A stretch of 64,000 nt of DNA, taken from assembly GCF_030732985.1 (NCBI RefSeq), contig NZ_JASHJX010000011.1, forward strand, positions 1 to 64,000. The letters are read 5' to 3'. Shown here one piece after another: positions 1 through 8,721 of the stretch. How positions within the stretch are numbered: position 1 is the stretch's first letter; each line of letters opens with the position of its first letter. The position numbers were made by a program, and so were the translations under genes. The stretch comes from Nioella sp. MMSF_3534 (GTDB lineage: Bacteria > Pseudomonadota > Alphaproteobacteria > Rhodobacterales > Rhodobacteraceae). Under the pieces are notes generated by a model, which did not search any database, was not told where the DNA came from, and was given only the letters and a program-made list of their open reading frames with translations.

Positions 1-655
1 GCAGCCCGATATCGGCGACCACAACCGCCCCGCAGGCCGCCGGGCCGCTGGCCAGGTAGTGCCCCGGCCGGGCACGGTGGAAGGTCACCGTGAGGTCGGC
101 ATTGGGCAGTCCGGCCTCGCTGTCGACCAGCACGCGGCCGCTATCCATGCACAGCCCCGTGGGACTATCGACGGCAAGCTTGCGGCAGCTTCGCCCGCGA
201 TGCCCCATGCCGATCACCATGGGCGAAACGATCTCATGCGGCACCGGCCGGGTCAGGCCCGCGCCGAACACCGCATCGACAACCAGATCGGCCCGTGCCC
301 CGGCAATCGCCTCGCCATCCCAGGGCCGCACCTCGCCAAGCGCCTGCCAACGGCTGCAATTCAGCGCGGCATCCGGCGGCAAGCGGTCGGGATCACCGAA
401 AAGATGCAGCGTGACCGTCCAGCCCGCCTGATGCAGCAGCCGGGCAATGACGAACCCGTCGCCGCCATTGTTGCCGGGACCACAGAGCACCAGCGCCCGG
501 AACGACCCCGCCCGAAGCTCGGGCCAATGGGCAAGCAGCGCCGCGACAACCCCTGCCCCGGCGCGTTCCATCAGCTCCTGTCCGGTGACCGGGCCGGTCT
601 CCATCGCGGCGGTTTCCAGGCTCCGCATCTGTGCGGCGGTCAGCAGCTCGGTCAT
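1..655 (-). CDS. nnr: NAD(P)H-hydrate epimerase / dehydratase (Nnr, YjeF), N-terminal part, cut by window edge
   Basis: The minus strand reads MTELLTAAQMRSLE from base 655 to the left edge without a stop, so about 218 N-terminal codons are present and the 3' part lies outside. The GPGNNGGDGF motif (about residues 59-68) is the nucleotide-binding signature of the YjeF N-terminal epimerase domain, followed by DAVFGAGL and VDSPTGL motifs of the same fold. The family repairs hydrated NAD(P)H; the bifunctional form adds an ATP/ADP-dependent dehydratase domain, which would be off the edge. The gene diverges from glnB. The epimerase domain is clear; bifunctionality is inferred. Confidence 0.9.
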   Translation of the reverse strand, partial: MTELLTAAQMRSLETAAMETGPVTGQELMERAGAGVVAALLAHWPELRAGSFRALVLCGPGNNGGDGFVIARLLHQAGWTVTLHLFGDPDRLPPDAALNCSRWQALGEVRPWDGEAIAGARADLVVDAVFGAGLTRPVPHEIVSPMVIGMGHRGRSCRKLAVDSPTGLCMDSGRVLVDSEAGLPNADLTVTFHRARPGHYLASGPAACGAVVVADIGL

Positions 656-692
656 GCCGGTATGGCCCCTTGGCGATCATGAGTTTTCACAG

Positions 693-709
693 TGCACATT
701 TTTTGTGCG
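693..709. promoter_or_regulatory. NtrC-like dyad upstream of glnBA
   Basis: TGCAC (693-697), seven bases, then GTGCG (705-709). GCAC-N7-GTGC is the half-site spacing of enterobacterial NtrC sites (TGCAC-N7-GTGCA), with one mismatch at the last base. It sits about 135 bases before glnB and in the nnr-glnB divergent gap. I could not find a good sigma-54 -24/-12 element, which agrees with the rpoN-independent NtrC activation known in Rhodobacter, but that part is inference. Confidence 0.45.
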
Positions 710-720
710 CATTGCGTTGA

Positions 721-1182
<462 letters not shown>

Positions 1183-1232
1183 GCGGCGCTTTCCCCTTAC
1201 CAACAGTCAACTACTCTCAAGGACACTTGGAC

Positions 1233-2639
1233 ATGAGCAACGAAAACGTTCTGAACCTGATCCGGGAAGAAGACATCGAATATGTCGATATCCGCTTCAC
1301 CGACCCGCGCGGCAAGCTGCAACACGTCACCGTGATGGCCGATCAGGTCGATGAGGACTTCCTCGAAGAAGGGTTCATGTTCGACGGCTCCTCCATCGCT
1401 GGCTGGAAGTCCATCGAACAGTCGGACATGAAGCTGATGCCCGACACCGACAGCGCCTATATCGACCCGTTCTACGCGGAAAAGACGCTGTGCATTCACT
1501 GCACCGTGGTCGAGCCCGACACCGGCGAGCCCTATTCCCGCGACCCGCGCGGCACCGCGCAGAAGGCCGAAGCCTACCTGATCTCCTCGGGCATCGGCGA
1601 CACCTCCTATTTCGGTCCCGAAGCGGAATTCTTCCTGTTCGACGACGTGCGCTTCTCGGTCGAGATGAACAAGGTCTCGTTCGAGGTTGACGCACAGGAC
1701 GCGGCCTGGAACTCGGACAGCGAATACGAGATGGGCAACATGGGCCACCGCCCCGGCATCAAGGGCGGCTACTTCCCCGTGAACCCGACCGACGCGGCGC
1801 AGGACCTGCGCTCGGAAATGCTGTCCACCATGAAGCGGATCGGCATGAAGGTCGACAAGCACCACCACGAGGTGGCGTCCTGTCAGCACGAGCTTGGCCT
1901 GATCTTCGGCTCGCTCACCAAGCAGGCCGACGAGCTGCAGAAATACAAATACGTGATCCACAACGTGGCCCACGCCTATGGCAAATCCGCCACCTTCATG
2001 CCCAAGCCGATTTCCGGCGACAACGGCACCGGCATGCATGTGAACATGTCGATCTGGAAGGACGGCAAGCCGCTGTTCGCGGGCGACAAGTATGCCGACC
2101 TGTCCGACGAAGCCCTGTACTTCATCGGCGGCATCCTGAAGCATGCCAAGACGCTCAATGCCTTCACCAACCCGTCGACCAACTCCTACAAGCGCCTGAT
2201 CCCCGGCTTCGAGGCCCCGGTTCTGCGTGCGTATTCGGCCCGCAACCGGTCCGGCTGCGTGCGTATCCCGTGGGCGGAATCGCCGAAGGCCAAGCGCGTC
2301 GAGGCCCGTTTCCCCGATCCGGCCGCCAACCCCTACCTGTGCTTCGCGGCGCTGCTGATGGCTGGCCTCGACGGGATCGAGAACAAGATCCATCCGGGCG
2401 AAGCGTCCGACAAGGACCTCTACGACCTGCCGCCCGAGGAACTGGCCGGCATCCCGACCGTCTGCGCAAGCTTGCGCGAAGCCCTGGAAAACCTGGAAGC
2501 CGATCACGACTTCCTGCTGAAAGGCGACGTGTTCACCAAGGACCAGATCGAGGGCTACCTGGAGCTGAAGTGGGACGAGGTCTACGCCTTCGAACACTGC
2601 CCGCACCCGATCGAGTACAAGATGTACTACAGCTGCTGA
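1233..2639 (+). CDS. glnA: Glutamine synthetase type I
   Basis: 468 residues, the normal length for GSI. Visible family motifs are [10 protein letters not shown] (about 50-60), the [12 protein letters not shown] metal-site segment, [11 protein letters not shown], the [14 protein letters not shown] active-site stretch and [10 protein letters not shown]. The C-terminal [10 protein letters not shown] places Tyr397 at the adenylylation position used by GlnE. The enzyme makes glutamine from glutamate, ammonia and ATP. ATG at 1233 is preferred to the in-frame TTG at 1227 because AAGGA lies at 1219-1223 at proper distance. It is the second gene of glnBA and is followed by a terminator. Confidence 0.98.
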   Translation: MSNENVLNLIREEDIEYVDIRFTDPRGKLQHVTVMADQVDEDFLEEGFMFDGSSIAGWKSIEQSDMKLMPDTDSAYIDPFYAEKTLCIHCTVVEPDTGEPYSRDPRGTAQKAEAYLISSGIGDTSYFGPEAEFFLFDDVRFSVEMNKVSFEVDAQDAAWNSDSEYEMGNMGHRPGIKGGYFPVNPTDAAQDLRSEMLSTMKRIGMKVDKHHHEVASCQHELGLIFGSLTKQADELQKYKYVIHNVAHAYGKSATFMPKPISGDNGTGMHVNMSIWKDGKPLFAGDKYADLSDEALYFIGGILKHAKTLNAFTNPSTNSYKRLIPGFEAPVLRAYSARNRSGCVRIPWAESPKAKRVEARFPDPAANPYLCFAALLMAGLDGIENKIHPGEASDKDLYDLPPEELAGIPTVCASLREALENLEADHDFLLKGDVFTKDQIEGYLELKWDEVYAFEHCPHPIEYKMYYSC

Positions 2640-2660
2640 TCGCGGCAGACAGAACAACGA

Positions 2661-2690
2661 AAAGGGCGCCCGCGTGGCGCCCTTTTGCTT
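2661..2690 (+). terminator. Rho-independent terminator of glnBA
   Basis: AAAGGGCGCC (2661-2670), five-base loop, GGCGCCCTTTT (2676-2686), then GCTTTT. A perfect 10-bp stem with a T-rich tail 20 bases after the glnA stop. Confidence 0.9.
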
Positions 2691-2785
2691 TTCCGGTCCG
2701 GGTTCGGGAATTGCGTTTTGACAGGCCAGCGGTCCGGGCCTACCCTTGGCGTATTGAGTTTCACGTCATAGCCAGAGGATTGCCC

Positions 2786-3235
2786 ATGAGACGCATGTTT
2801 GCCGCCACCGCCATAGCCATTTCACTCGCCGCCCCGGCCCATGCCCAGATGTTGGGCAACACCCCCCAGGATATCATGAGCGTCGCGCAAGGTTTCGGCC
2901 CGGCGCAGATGGAAGCCTCGAACAACGGTCAGCCGATGATGACCGGCACGATCGAGGGCAACAATTATGGCATCCTGATGTATGGCTGCGAGGACGGGGC
3001 CTGCGATTCCCTTCAGTTCTTTGCGACCTTCACCACCGAACGCAACGGGTTGACCCTGCTGAACCAGTGGAACGAGGATCAGCGGTTCGGCGCGGCCTAT
3101 GTGGCCCGCAGCGGCAGCGTGATCCTGCATTGGAGCGTCAACATAGACTTCGGCGTCACCCGGCAGAACTTTGCGGACAGTTTCGACATCTGGCGGCTGA
3201 CTCTGGCGGAGTTCAACAGCCACCTGACGCAGTGA
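2786..3235 (+). CDS. Exported YbjN-like protein
   Basis: 149 residues with a signal peptide (MRRMFAATAIAISLAAPAHA, cleavage about residue 20). The mature part has GFGPAQMEASNNGQPMMTG, GNNYGILMYGCEDGACDSLQ and a C-terminal NWR-like NQWNEDQRFGAAYV/FADSFDIWRL pattern resembling the YbjN family (putative sensory transduction regulators), exported versions of which are common in Rhodobacterales. Two cysteines in the GCEDGAC hairpin could form a disulfide in the periplasm. Function is unknown. A related but diverged gene follows 26 bases downstream. Family assignment is from motif memory. Confidence 0.7.
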   Translation: MRRMFAATAIAISLAAPAHAQMLGNTPQDIMSVAQGFGPAQMEASNNGQPMMTGTIEGNNYGILMYGCEDGACDSLQFFATFTTERNGLTLLNQWNEDQRFGAAYVARSGSVILHWSVNIDFGVTRQNFADSFDIWRLTLAEFNSHLTQ

Positions 3236-3261
3236 CACCCGAACACAAAGGGAGATCAGAG

Positions 3262-3684
3262 ATGATGCGTATCTGGATTGCAGGGCTGGCCCTGCTGGCG
3301 ACACCGCTGTCGGCACAGACCGCGCCGGGGGATCTTCTGGGTCAGGCGATGCTGCTTGGCCCGGCCCGGATGGAGGATGCGGGCGGCAGCCTGACCATCT
3401 TCGGCGAGGCTGGCACCGCAAGCTATGTCGCCATGGCCTCCGGCCCCGATTGCAGCAGCAGCGGCAGCAATTGCAGCACGCTCAGCTTTCAGGCCGTGGC
3501 CCCGCCGCCTTCGGGTGGCGACGCCGCAGCAGACTGGCAGGCCGCCGGTCTGGGGGGCAGCGTCAGCGTCGGCGGTGATGGCTGGCTTGTGCTGAGCCAC
3601 AGTGCCCCTGCCGCCGATCCCGCCGCCGCGTTTCAGGCCTGGGGCGGGATGATGCAGGAATTCAGCGCCCGGTTCGGAAACTGA
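3262..3684 (+). CDS. Small exported protein, probable diverged YbjN-like paralog
   Basis: 140 residues starting MMRIWIAGLALLATPLSAQ, a signal peptide ending near residue 19. The mature part has LLGPARMEDAGGSLTIFGE, parallel to the GPAQMEA...TG strand of the preceding gene, then a cysteine pair (DCSSSGSNC) at the position of the upstream GCEDGAC. That suggests tandem duplication with strong divergence. GGGAGATCAG at 3250-3259 is the ribosome site. It shares an operon with the preceding gene and ends just before a terminator. No function can be assigned. Confidence 0.7.
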   Translation: MMRIWIAGLALLATPLSAQTAPGDLLGQAMLLGPARMEDAGGSLTIFGEAGTASYVAMASGPDCSSSGSNCSTLSFQAVAPPPSGGDAAADWQAAGLGGSVSVGGDGWLVLSHSAPAADPAAAFQAWGGMMQEFSARFGN

Positions 3685-3690
3685 AGGATC

Positions 3691-3714
3691 GCGGCCCGGT
3701 CAGGGCCGCTTTCC
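3691..3714 (+). terminator. Rho-independent terminator
   Basis: GCGGCCC (3691-3697), loop GGTCA, GGGCCGC (3703-3709), then TTTCCCC. It lies between convergent genes and closes the two YbjN-like genes. Confidence 0.75.
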
Positions 3715-3723
3715 CCTCTGGCC

Positions 3724-4293
3724 CTATGGGCAGGACTGGAACACGCCATCCACCGGCACCGTGGTCCAGCAGATGATGCCGCCCCAATGGAACCCGCCCG
3801 CGCCTTCCATGTCGCGCACCTCGAACCAGGGGTAGCCGTTCATCATCACGCCGGTATTGGCAACGATCATCAGGTCGTCGCCCTCCGCGAAGCTGCCGAT
3901 GCGGTCATATTCCATGCCCGGCCCCACGCGCACATTGCCGCCCCAGGACCGCGCCTGCACCGGGAAGGCCCCGCCGCCCGCGCTGACCGTCTGGCAGACC
4001 AGCATCATGTCCTCGACCTGAAGCTCGGCCATATTGCCCTGCCCGCGCAGTTCCATATTGGGGCCCACATAGCGAAAGCCCGATCCGGTCGGCGCGGCTG
4101 TCAGCAGCGTGGCCGGGCTGGTGGCGCCACCGCCAGAATCCATGCCCATGGTAAAGCGGGCCTCTGCCCGGTCCGCCATGGCCGGATCAATGGTGACGAT
4201 ATAGCTGCCATCGCCAAGCGGACCGCAGTCGAACCGGGTTTGTGCAGCCGCTGGCAGGGCCAGCATCACCAACGCCGCAACGAGAGGGATCAA
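3724..4293 (-). CDS. Exported MliC-like plus bacterial SH3 domain protein
   Basis: 189 residues from a TTG start; an in-frame TGA lies two codons upstream, so no longer start exists. There is a signal peptide (MIPLVAALVMLALPAAAQ). Residues about 20-100 look like the lysozyme-inhibitor MliC fold: an N-terminal Cys (RFDC), GFRYVGPNMELRGQG and a closing Cys (LVCQ). Residues about 110-189 look like an SH3b domain (NVRVGPGMEYDRIGSFAEGD, NGYPWFEV, FHWGGIIC). The neighbour upstream has the same architecture. A periplasmic role in guarding or binding peptidoglycan is plausible, but inferred. Confidence 0.65.
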   Translation of the reverse strand: MIPLVAALVMLALPAAAQTRFDCGPLGDGSYIVTIDPAMADRAEARFTMGMDSGGGATSPATLLTAAPTGSGFRYVGPNMELRGQGNMAELQVEDMMLVCQTVSAGGGAFPVQARSWGGNVRVGPGMEYDRIGSFAEGDDLMIVANTGVMMNGYPWFEVRDMEGAGGFHWGGIICWTTVPVDGVFQSCP

Positions 4294-4318
4294 GCGCTTT
4301 CAGAATGTCCTTTTCAAG

Positions 4319-4915
4319 TCATTGATCGCAGGAGGGCAGCGCGCCATCCAGCGGTTCGAAACCGGGGCAAATATCTCCGCCCCACACATACCCTGCCGGC
4401 CCGGTCGGGTCGTAGAGTTCAAACCAGGGATATCCGTCGGTCTCGTCCTCCGAGCGGGACCGGAGGTAGAGCCGGGTTCCCGTTGCTATCTCAGCCAATA
4501 CGGGCTGATCCGCTTCGGGGCCTGAATGCACGGCTCCGCCGACAGAGAGCGCTAAAGCCGGGTAGTCGCCGCGCGGGTGTTCCTGTGGCAGTTCAAGCAT
4601 CGTACAGGGGAGGACCGTATCCCCAACCTGCAACGAAGTATCCTCGGCCGCGAGGTCCAGCGACAGATCACCCGCGTGATAGCGGATCTCGCCCGAGGCA
4701 GTCTCACCGATCCAGAGCATGTCATGCTCCCGCCGCGCGCCGTCATGGGCGGGGGGATAGAGAAACCGTGCCTCGGTCTGATTGGGCGACATCGGCCCCA
4801 CACGGATATAAGGGGGCGACTGGTCGTCAATCATGCAGAAGAAATAGACGCGCGGGAAGGCCGCGGCGGGGCTGGCGAGCGCCATGGCAGCCGCCAGCAG
4901 GGCAAATCGAAACAT
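4319..4915 (-). CDS. Exported MliC-like plus SH3 domain protein (paralog)
   Basis: 198 residues; start MFRFALLAAAMALASPAAA chosen because AAGGAA lies six bases upstream, rather than the ATG seven codons earlier. After the signal peptide there is a MliC-like segment (YFFC ... EARFLYPP ... LQVGDTVLPC), then an SH3-like half (GAVHSGPEADQPVLAEIATG, DGYPWFELYD, GYVWGGDIC). The pattern GYPWFE-x-x-D...G-x-G-[FY]-x-WGG-x-IC is shared with the 3724-4293 gene, 25 bases downstream, so these are tandem paralogs and probably co-transcribed. No enzymatic motif is seen. Confidence 0.65.
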   Translation of the reverse strand: MFRFALLAAAMALASPAAAFPRVYFFCMIDDQSPPYIRVGPMSPNQTEARFLYPPAHDGARREHDMLWIGETASGEIRYHAGDLSLDLAAEDTSLQVGDTVLPCTMLELPQEHPRGDYPALALSVGGAVHSGPEADQPVLAEIATGTRLYLRSRSEDETDGYPWFELYDPTGPAGYVWGGDICPGFEPLDGALPSCDQ

Positions 4916-4989
4916 GGTGAATTCCTTTTCCGTCATAAAACACGGAAAAGTTGCGCCGGAACCGGGCCCCGGCGCAAGGAGTTTCTGCC

Positions 4990-5730
4990 CTATTCAGTGG
5001 CTTCGCCATCTTCGTCCGCACCCACTTCGGGCTGCGGCTCCGGCTCGGCGGAAATGCCATCCTCGGGCGCACAGGGCCCGGCGCGCAGGTCATTGATCGT
5101 GGCCAGCGCCGCATCGGCGGCCTCCGGGTCCAGGGTGATCTGCATCGGCGCGACCAGCGGGTAGATCAGCTCACCCCGGTCGCCGCGCATCTGCAGCACA
5201 TGGGTACGCGCCATGACGGGACCGAAATTGCCAAGCACCGCATCGGCCGAGAACATGCGCTGCGCGCGGGTGCGCAGGGTGCGGGCACCGTTGATCGCGT
5301 CGGGGTTTTCCTGATCGCCCTGTTCAGCGGCGGCGGTGCGCATATCCGAGAAGATGCCACCGGCGGTCTGGATCGCCTCCCACGCGGATTGCGAGGGCAT
5401 CAGCATCACACGGGTATGGCCATTCACCGTGTCTTCGGCGGGCAGGATGCCGGTCAGCGGATCAAGGTCGCGCAGATCCATGCGCAGCACCTGAACGCCG
5501 ACCGGGCCGCCCAGAGTATAACCCTGGTTGGTCATCAGCGTCTGCACGATCCGGCAGCCCTGAAGCTCCAGTTCGATGGCGGTATACTCCCCGGTCTCCT
5601 CGTTCACGATGACGCCGGGGGACGCGGCGCGGATCGCCAGTTCCTCGGGCGTGGGTTCCTGCTGAGCGAAGGCAGGTGCAGAGGTCAGAGACAGAAGGGC
5701 AATGGACAGGTAAAAATGGGGCCGGAGCAT
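4990..5730 (-). CDS. Exported protein of unknown function
   Basis: 246 residues with a signal peptide (MLRPHFYLSIALLSLTSAPAFA) and an AGGAGAG ribosome site. The body has alternating beta-like and helical stretches (TGEYTAIELELQGCRIVQTL, GGPVGVQVLRMDLRDLDP) and one early and one late cysteine that could pair. The last 25 residues are acidic and low-complexity (EPEPQPEVGADEDGEATE). I do not recognise the family. It is the most upstream member of a minus-strand run of three exported proteins ending at 3724; the downstream gap is 74 bases, so co-transcription is possible. Confidence 0.7.
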   Translation of the reverse strand: MLRPHFYLSIALLSLTSAPAFAQQEPTPEELAIRAASPGVIVNEETGEYTAIELELQGCRIVQTLMTNQGYTLGGPVGVQVLRMDLRDLDPLTGILPAEDTVNGHTRVMLMPSQSAWEAIQTAGGIFSDMRTAAAEQGDQENPDAINGARTLRTRAQRMFSADAVLGNFGPVMARTHVLQMRGDRGELIYPLVAPMQITLDPEAADAALATINDLRAGPCAPEDGISAEPEPQPEVGADEDGEATE

Positions 5731-5825
5731 AAGGGATCTCTCCTGTTAGAAAGGCGCGGCGGCACAATGGCACGCAGCGCCCGAGGGCGCCAGCACCAAT
5801 GCACCGAATAAACGATAGAAATAGG

Positions 5826-6023
5826 TCAGAGACGGGTCATCCGGCTGGCCAGCCGGGTTGCCTGACGCGCGCGCTGCGTGTTGCGCTGGATGGCCTGGCG
5901 CTGATCGGGGGTCATCTGATCGTCATCGCGGTTGCCGAAGGCGGCATTCACCCCGGCATCGACGCCGCGATTGATCACGCGCCGGAGCAGGCGGTTGAGG
6001 ATCATGTTGATGATACGGTCCAT
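5826..6023 (-). CDS. Small basic helical protein, unknown
   Basis: 65 residues, MDRIINMILNRLLRRVINRG..., starting at an ATG preceded by GAGG at spacing seven. The longer in-frame extension runs back into scpB territory and is not used. The first 20 residues alternate hydrophobic and arginine residues like an amphipathic membrane-binding helix; the rest is polar and helical with many Gln/Arg (RQAIQRNTQRARQATRLASR). It lies 73 bases downstream of scpB and may be the last gene of the scpAB unit. Function unknown. Confidence 0.6.
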   Translation of the reverse strand: MDRIINMILNRLLRRVINRGVDAGVNAAFGNRDDDQMTPDQRQAIQRNTQRARQATRLASRMTRL

Positions 6024-6096
6024 GGGTCTGCCTCGAATCTGGTTGTTTTGTCCAGCCTGGCACGATTCCATGGCAGAATTGGGGCAATCCGGACGT

Positions 6097-6789
6097 TCAG
6101 GGGCCGAACATGTCCTCCTGCCCCGGACCTGGGTCCAGTGCATCGTCTTCACCGCTGTCATCGGGGCCGGGAAACATGCCGGGTGGCGGGCGGTTGTCCA
6201 GAAGGCCCGCTTCGCGCAGCTCTTTCAGGCCCGGCAGGTCGCGGGTGGTTTCCAGCCCGAAATGATCGAGGAACTGGGGTGTCACTACATAGGTCACGGG
6301 CCGGCCCGGCGTCATCTTGCGACGGCCGAAGCGGATCCACTCCATCTCGATCAGCTGGTCGATGGTGCCCCGGCTGACGGACACGCCCCGGATTTCCTCG
6401 ATCTCGGCGCGGGTGCAGGGCTGATGGTAGGCGATGATGGCCAGCGTTTCGATGGCCGCCCGGCTGAGCTTGCGGGTTTCCACCGTCTCGCGGCTCATCA
6501 GGAACGAGAGGTCGGGCGCGGTGCGAATGGCCCAGGCATCGCCCACGCGGGCCACGTTGACCCCCCTGCCCTGATAGCGGCGGCGCAGCAGCACCATGGC
6601 CTCTGCCGCGTCGCAGCCATGGGGCATGCGGTCCTGCATGGCGCGGGTGGTCAGCGGCTCGCTCGACGCAAAGAGCATCGCCTCGACCATGCGTTCCTGT
6701 TCCGCGAGCGGCGGGGCCTGAAAGAGGCTGTCTTCCTGCTCCTCTTCAATCGGGGTGTCCCGCTCGATATCCGGGTCCTCAGCGGTCAT
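6097..6789 (-). CDS. scpB: Segregation and condensation protein B
   Basis: 230 residues with the two winged-helix pattern of ScpB: EAMLFASSEPL near residue 36, then LSRAAIETLAIIAYHQPCTRAEIEEIRGVSV and GTIDQLIEMEWIRFGRR, and the TYVVTPQFLDHFGL end. An acidic N-terminal tail and a Pro/Asp-rich C-terminal tail extend the core. ScpB binds ScpA, the kleisin of the SMC complex that condenses and segregates chromosomes. The start overlaps the scpA stop by 11 bases, so translation is coupled. Confidence 0.93.
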   Translation of the reverse strand: MTAEDPDIERDTPIEEEQEDSLFQAPPLAEQERMVEAMLFASSEPLTTRAMQDRMPHGCDAAEAMVLLRRRYQGRGVNVARVGDAWAIRTAPDLSFLMSRETVETRKLSRAAIETLAIIAYHQPCTRAEIEEIRGVSVSRGTIDQLIEMEWIRFGRRKMTPGRPVTYVVTPQFLDHFGLETTRDLPGLKELREAGLLDNRPPPGMFPGPDDSGEDDALDPGPGQEDMFGP

Positions 6790-7582
6790 CGGGGCCTCTT
6801 GCTTTCAGGTGGATCGGCGCGAATGTCTCGGTCTGGCGAAGGGTCGCCTTGCCCGCCTTCACCAGCTCCAGCGAAGCGGCGAAGGTCGAGGCGGTGGCAG
6901 AGCGGCGTTTCATCGGGTCGCGCCGCCAGCCATCGGGAATGAAGGTCGAGATATCGACCCAGTCCCCGGAAAAGCCGATCATGCCCCGCATCCGGTCCAG
7001 GGCCGCCTCCATGGTGAAGATGGATTCGCGGTCCAGCACGAAGGGGCGGAAATCATCGCGGGTGCGGGTGCGGGCATAGGCCTGCATCAGGTCCAGCAGC
7101 GAGGCGGTGAAACGCGTCCTGCGCGCGGTTTCCACCCGCTCGGGCAGGCCGCGCACGAAGCGGTCCTTGCCAAGCTGATCGCGCGCCATGATCCGCGCGG
7201 CCCGGTCGCGCATGGCTTGCAGGCGTTCGAGCTGGAAGGCCAGATGGGCGGCCAGTTCCTCGCCGGTCGGGCCCTCCTCGGCAGGGTCGGGGGGCAGCAG
7301 CAAGCGGGATTTCAGGAAGGCCAGCCAGGCCGCCATCACAAGGTAATCGGCGGCCAGTTCGATACGAAGCGAGCGGGCCTTTTCGACGAAGGCCAGGTAT
7401 TGCTCGGCCAGTTTCAGAACCGAGATCTTGCGCAGGTCCACCTTTTGCGTGCGGCTCAGCGTCAAGAGCACGTCGAGCGGGCCTTCAAAGCCGTCGACAT
7501 CGACGATCAAGGCCTCCGCCGCGCGCCGTTCGGCGACGGTTTCCCAAAGATCCTCTGGCTGGCGATCTGTGCTGTCTGACAT
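6779..7582 (-). CDS. scpA: Segregation and condensation protein A (kleisin)
   Basis: 267 residues, typical for ScpA. FEGPLDVLLTLSRTQKVDLRKISVLKLAEQYLAF (about residues 28-61) is the conserved N-terminal SMC-binding helical part, followed by DYLVMAAWLAFLKSRLLLP, and the C-terminal winged helix ends ...TFAASLELVKAGKATLRQTETFAPI. It bridges the SMC heads together with ScpB. The gene follows nagZ and SPOR genes in the same direction with a 131-base gap that contains a palindrome, so it may have its own transcript. Confidence 0.93.
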   Translation of the reverse strand: MSDSTDRQPEDLWETVAERRAAEALIVDVDGFEGPLDVLLTLSRTQKVDLRKISVLKLAEQYLAFVEKARSLRIELAADYLVMAAWLAFLKSRLLLPPDPAEEGPTGEELAAHLAFQLERLQAMRDRAARIMARDQLGKDRFVRGLPERVETARRTRFTASLLDLMQAYARTRTRDDFRPFVLDRESIFTMEAALDRMRGMIGFSGDWVDISTFIPDGWRRDPMKRRSATASTFAASLELVKAGKATLRQTETFAPIHLKARGPDDR

Positions 7583-7662
7583 CCGGGGCGCGGTCCATGG
7601 TGAAGGGGGATAAAGTCCGGGGATGGCAGGGGAATGTCAAGATCGGGCATGGGGCGCGGGGA

Positions 7663-7684
7663 CGCGATTTCGAAATCGCGTTTT
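7663..7684. terminator. 18-bp palindrome plus T-run between nagZ and scpA
   Basis: CGCGATTT CGAAATCGCG (7663-7680) is perfectly self-complementary and followed by TTTTCC on the plus strand. On the minus strand, where the genes run, the tail is weak. The trailing TTTTCCGCCGG also follows the palindrome at 48079-48102, which suggests a repeated element rather than a simple terminator. Confidence 0.5.
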
Positions 7685-7713
7685 CCGCCGGAACGGGTGT
7701 GTCAGGCCAGCCC

Positions 7714-8715
7714 CTATGCCAGAAGCGCTGACAGCTCTGCCAGTGCCTCCGCCTCGGACAGATCACTGGCGTGGCGACGGCTGCCAAGGGCGCGACCAAG
7801 CCGCTTCGAAGCGGCTTCCCCCAACCGCCCCGTCGCCGCGACGACCTGATCCATCTCCTCGCGCTTGCCGTTGCAATGCAGCGCCACGTCACAGCCTGCG
7901 GCTATCGCCCCGGCCGCCCGGTCGCCGATCCCGCCCGGCAGCGCGTTCATCGACAGGTCGTCGGTCATCAGCAGCCCGTCAAACCCGATCTCCTCGCGGA
8001 TCAGCCGGATCATCACAGGGCTGAGCGTTGCGGGGGCATCGGGGTCGATCCGGTCAAAGACCAGATGCGCGCTCATGCCCCAATGCAGATCGTTCAGCGC
8101 CCGGAAGGCGGCAAAATCCGTCCTGTCCAGCGCCTCTCGCGCGGCGGTCACATGCGGCAACTCATGATGGCTGTCGAGCGTTCCCAGCCCATGGCCCGGC
8201 ATATGCTTCATCACCGGAAACACCCCGGCATCCGACAGTCCCTCGGCCACGGCGCGCGAAATTTTCACAACGGTTTCAGCATCTTCCCCGTAGCAGCGAT
8301 TGCGCAGAAACGGGTGCGTCTGGTCCCGCGCGATATCCGCACAGGGCGCGCAATTGCCGTCGATGCCAAGCGCCAGATGTTCCCGCCCGATAAGATAGCT
8401 GCGCAGATACATCGACCGCGCCGCGCGCTCCGGTCCCGCCTTGGCCACCTGATCCAAGGGCGGCAGCCATTCGCGCCAATGCGGCGCGCGCAGGCGCTGC
8501 ACCCGGCCCCCTTCCTGATCGACGAAAATCGGCGCATTCCAGCCCACGGCGTCACGCAGATCGCCGGTCAGCCGCCGCACCTGATCCGGCGTGTCCACGT
8601 TGCGGGCAAAGAGGATGAACCCCACCGGGGCCACATCCGCGAAGAACGCCGCCTCCGCACGCGACAGGCGCGGGCCGAGACAGCCGAGGATCGTGGCGCT
8701 TTTCGCGGCGTGCAC
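7714..8715 (-). CDS. nagZ: Beta-N-acetylhexosaminidase (NagZ, GH3)
   Basis: 333 residues from a GTG start. GH3 NagZ features are visible: FVDQEGGRVQRL (about 65-76), the KHMPGHGLGTLDSH catalytic histidine loop, MSAHLVFDRID and the LLMTDDLSMNAL nucleophile region with Asp. NagZ removes GlcNAc from recycled muropeptides in the cytoplasm. The RBS before the GTG is weak, but no other in-frame start fits the family N-terminus. The gene starts six bases after the stop of the SPOR gene, so the two are co-transcribed. Confidence 0.92.
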   Translation of the reverse strand: MHAAKSATILGCLGPRLSRAEAAFFADVAPVGFILFARNVDTPDQVRRLTGDLRDAVGWNAPIFVDQEGGRVQRLRAPHWREWLPPLDQVAKAGPERAARSMYLRSYLIGREHLALGIDGNCAPCADIARDQTHPFLRNRCYGEDAETVVKISRAVAEGLSDAGVFPVMKHMPGHGLGTLDSHHELPHVTAAREALDRTDFAAFRALNDLHWGMSAHLVFDRIDPDAPATLSPVMIRLIREEIGFDGLLMTDDLSMNALPGGIGDRAAGAIAAGCDVALHCNGKREEMDQVVAATGRLGEAASKRLGRALGSRRHASDLSEAEALAELSALLA

Positions 8716-8721
8716 GGGGGC

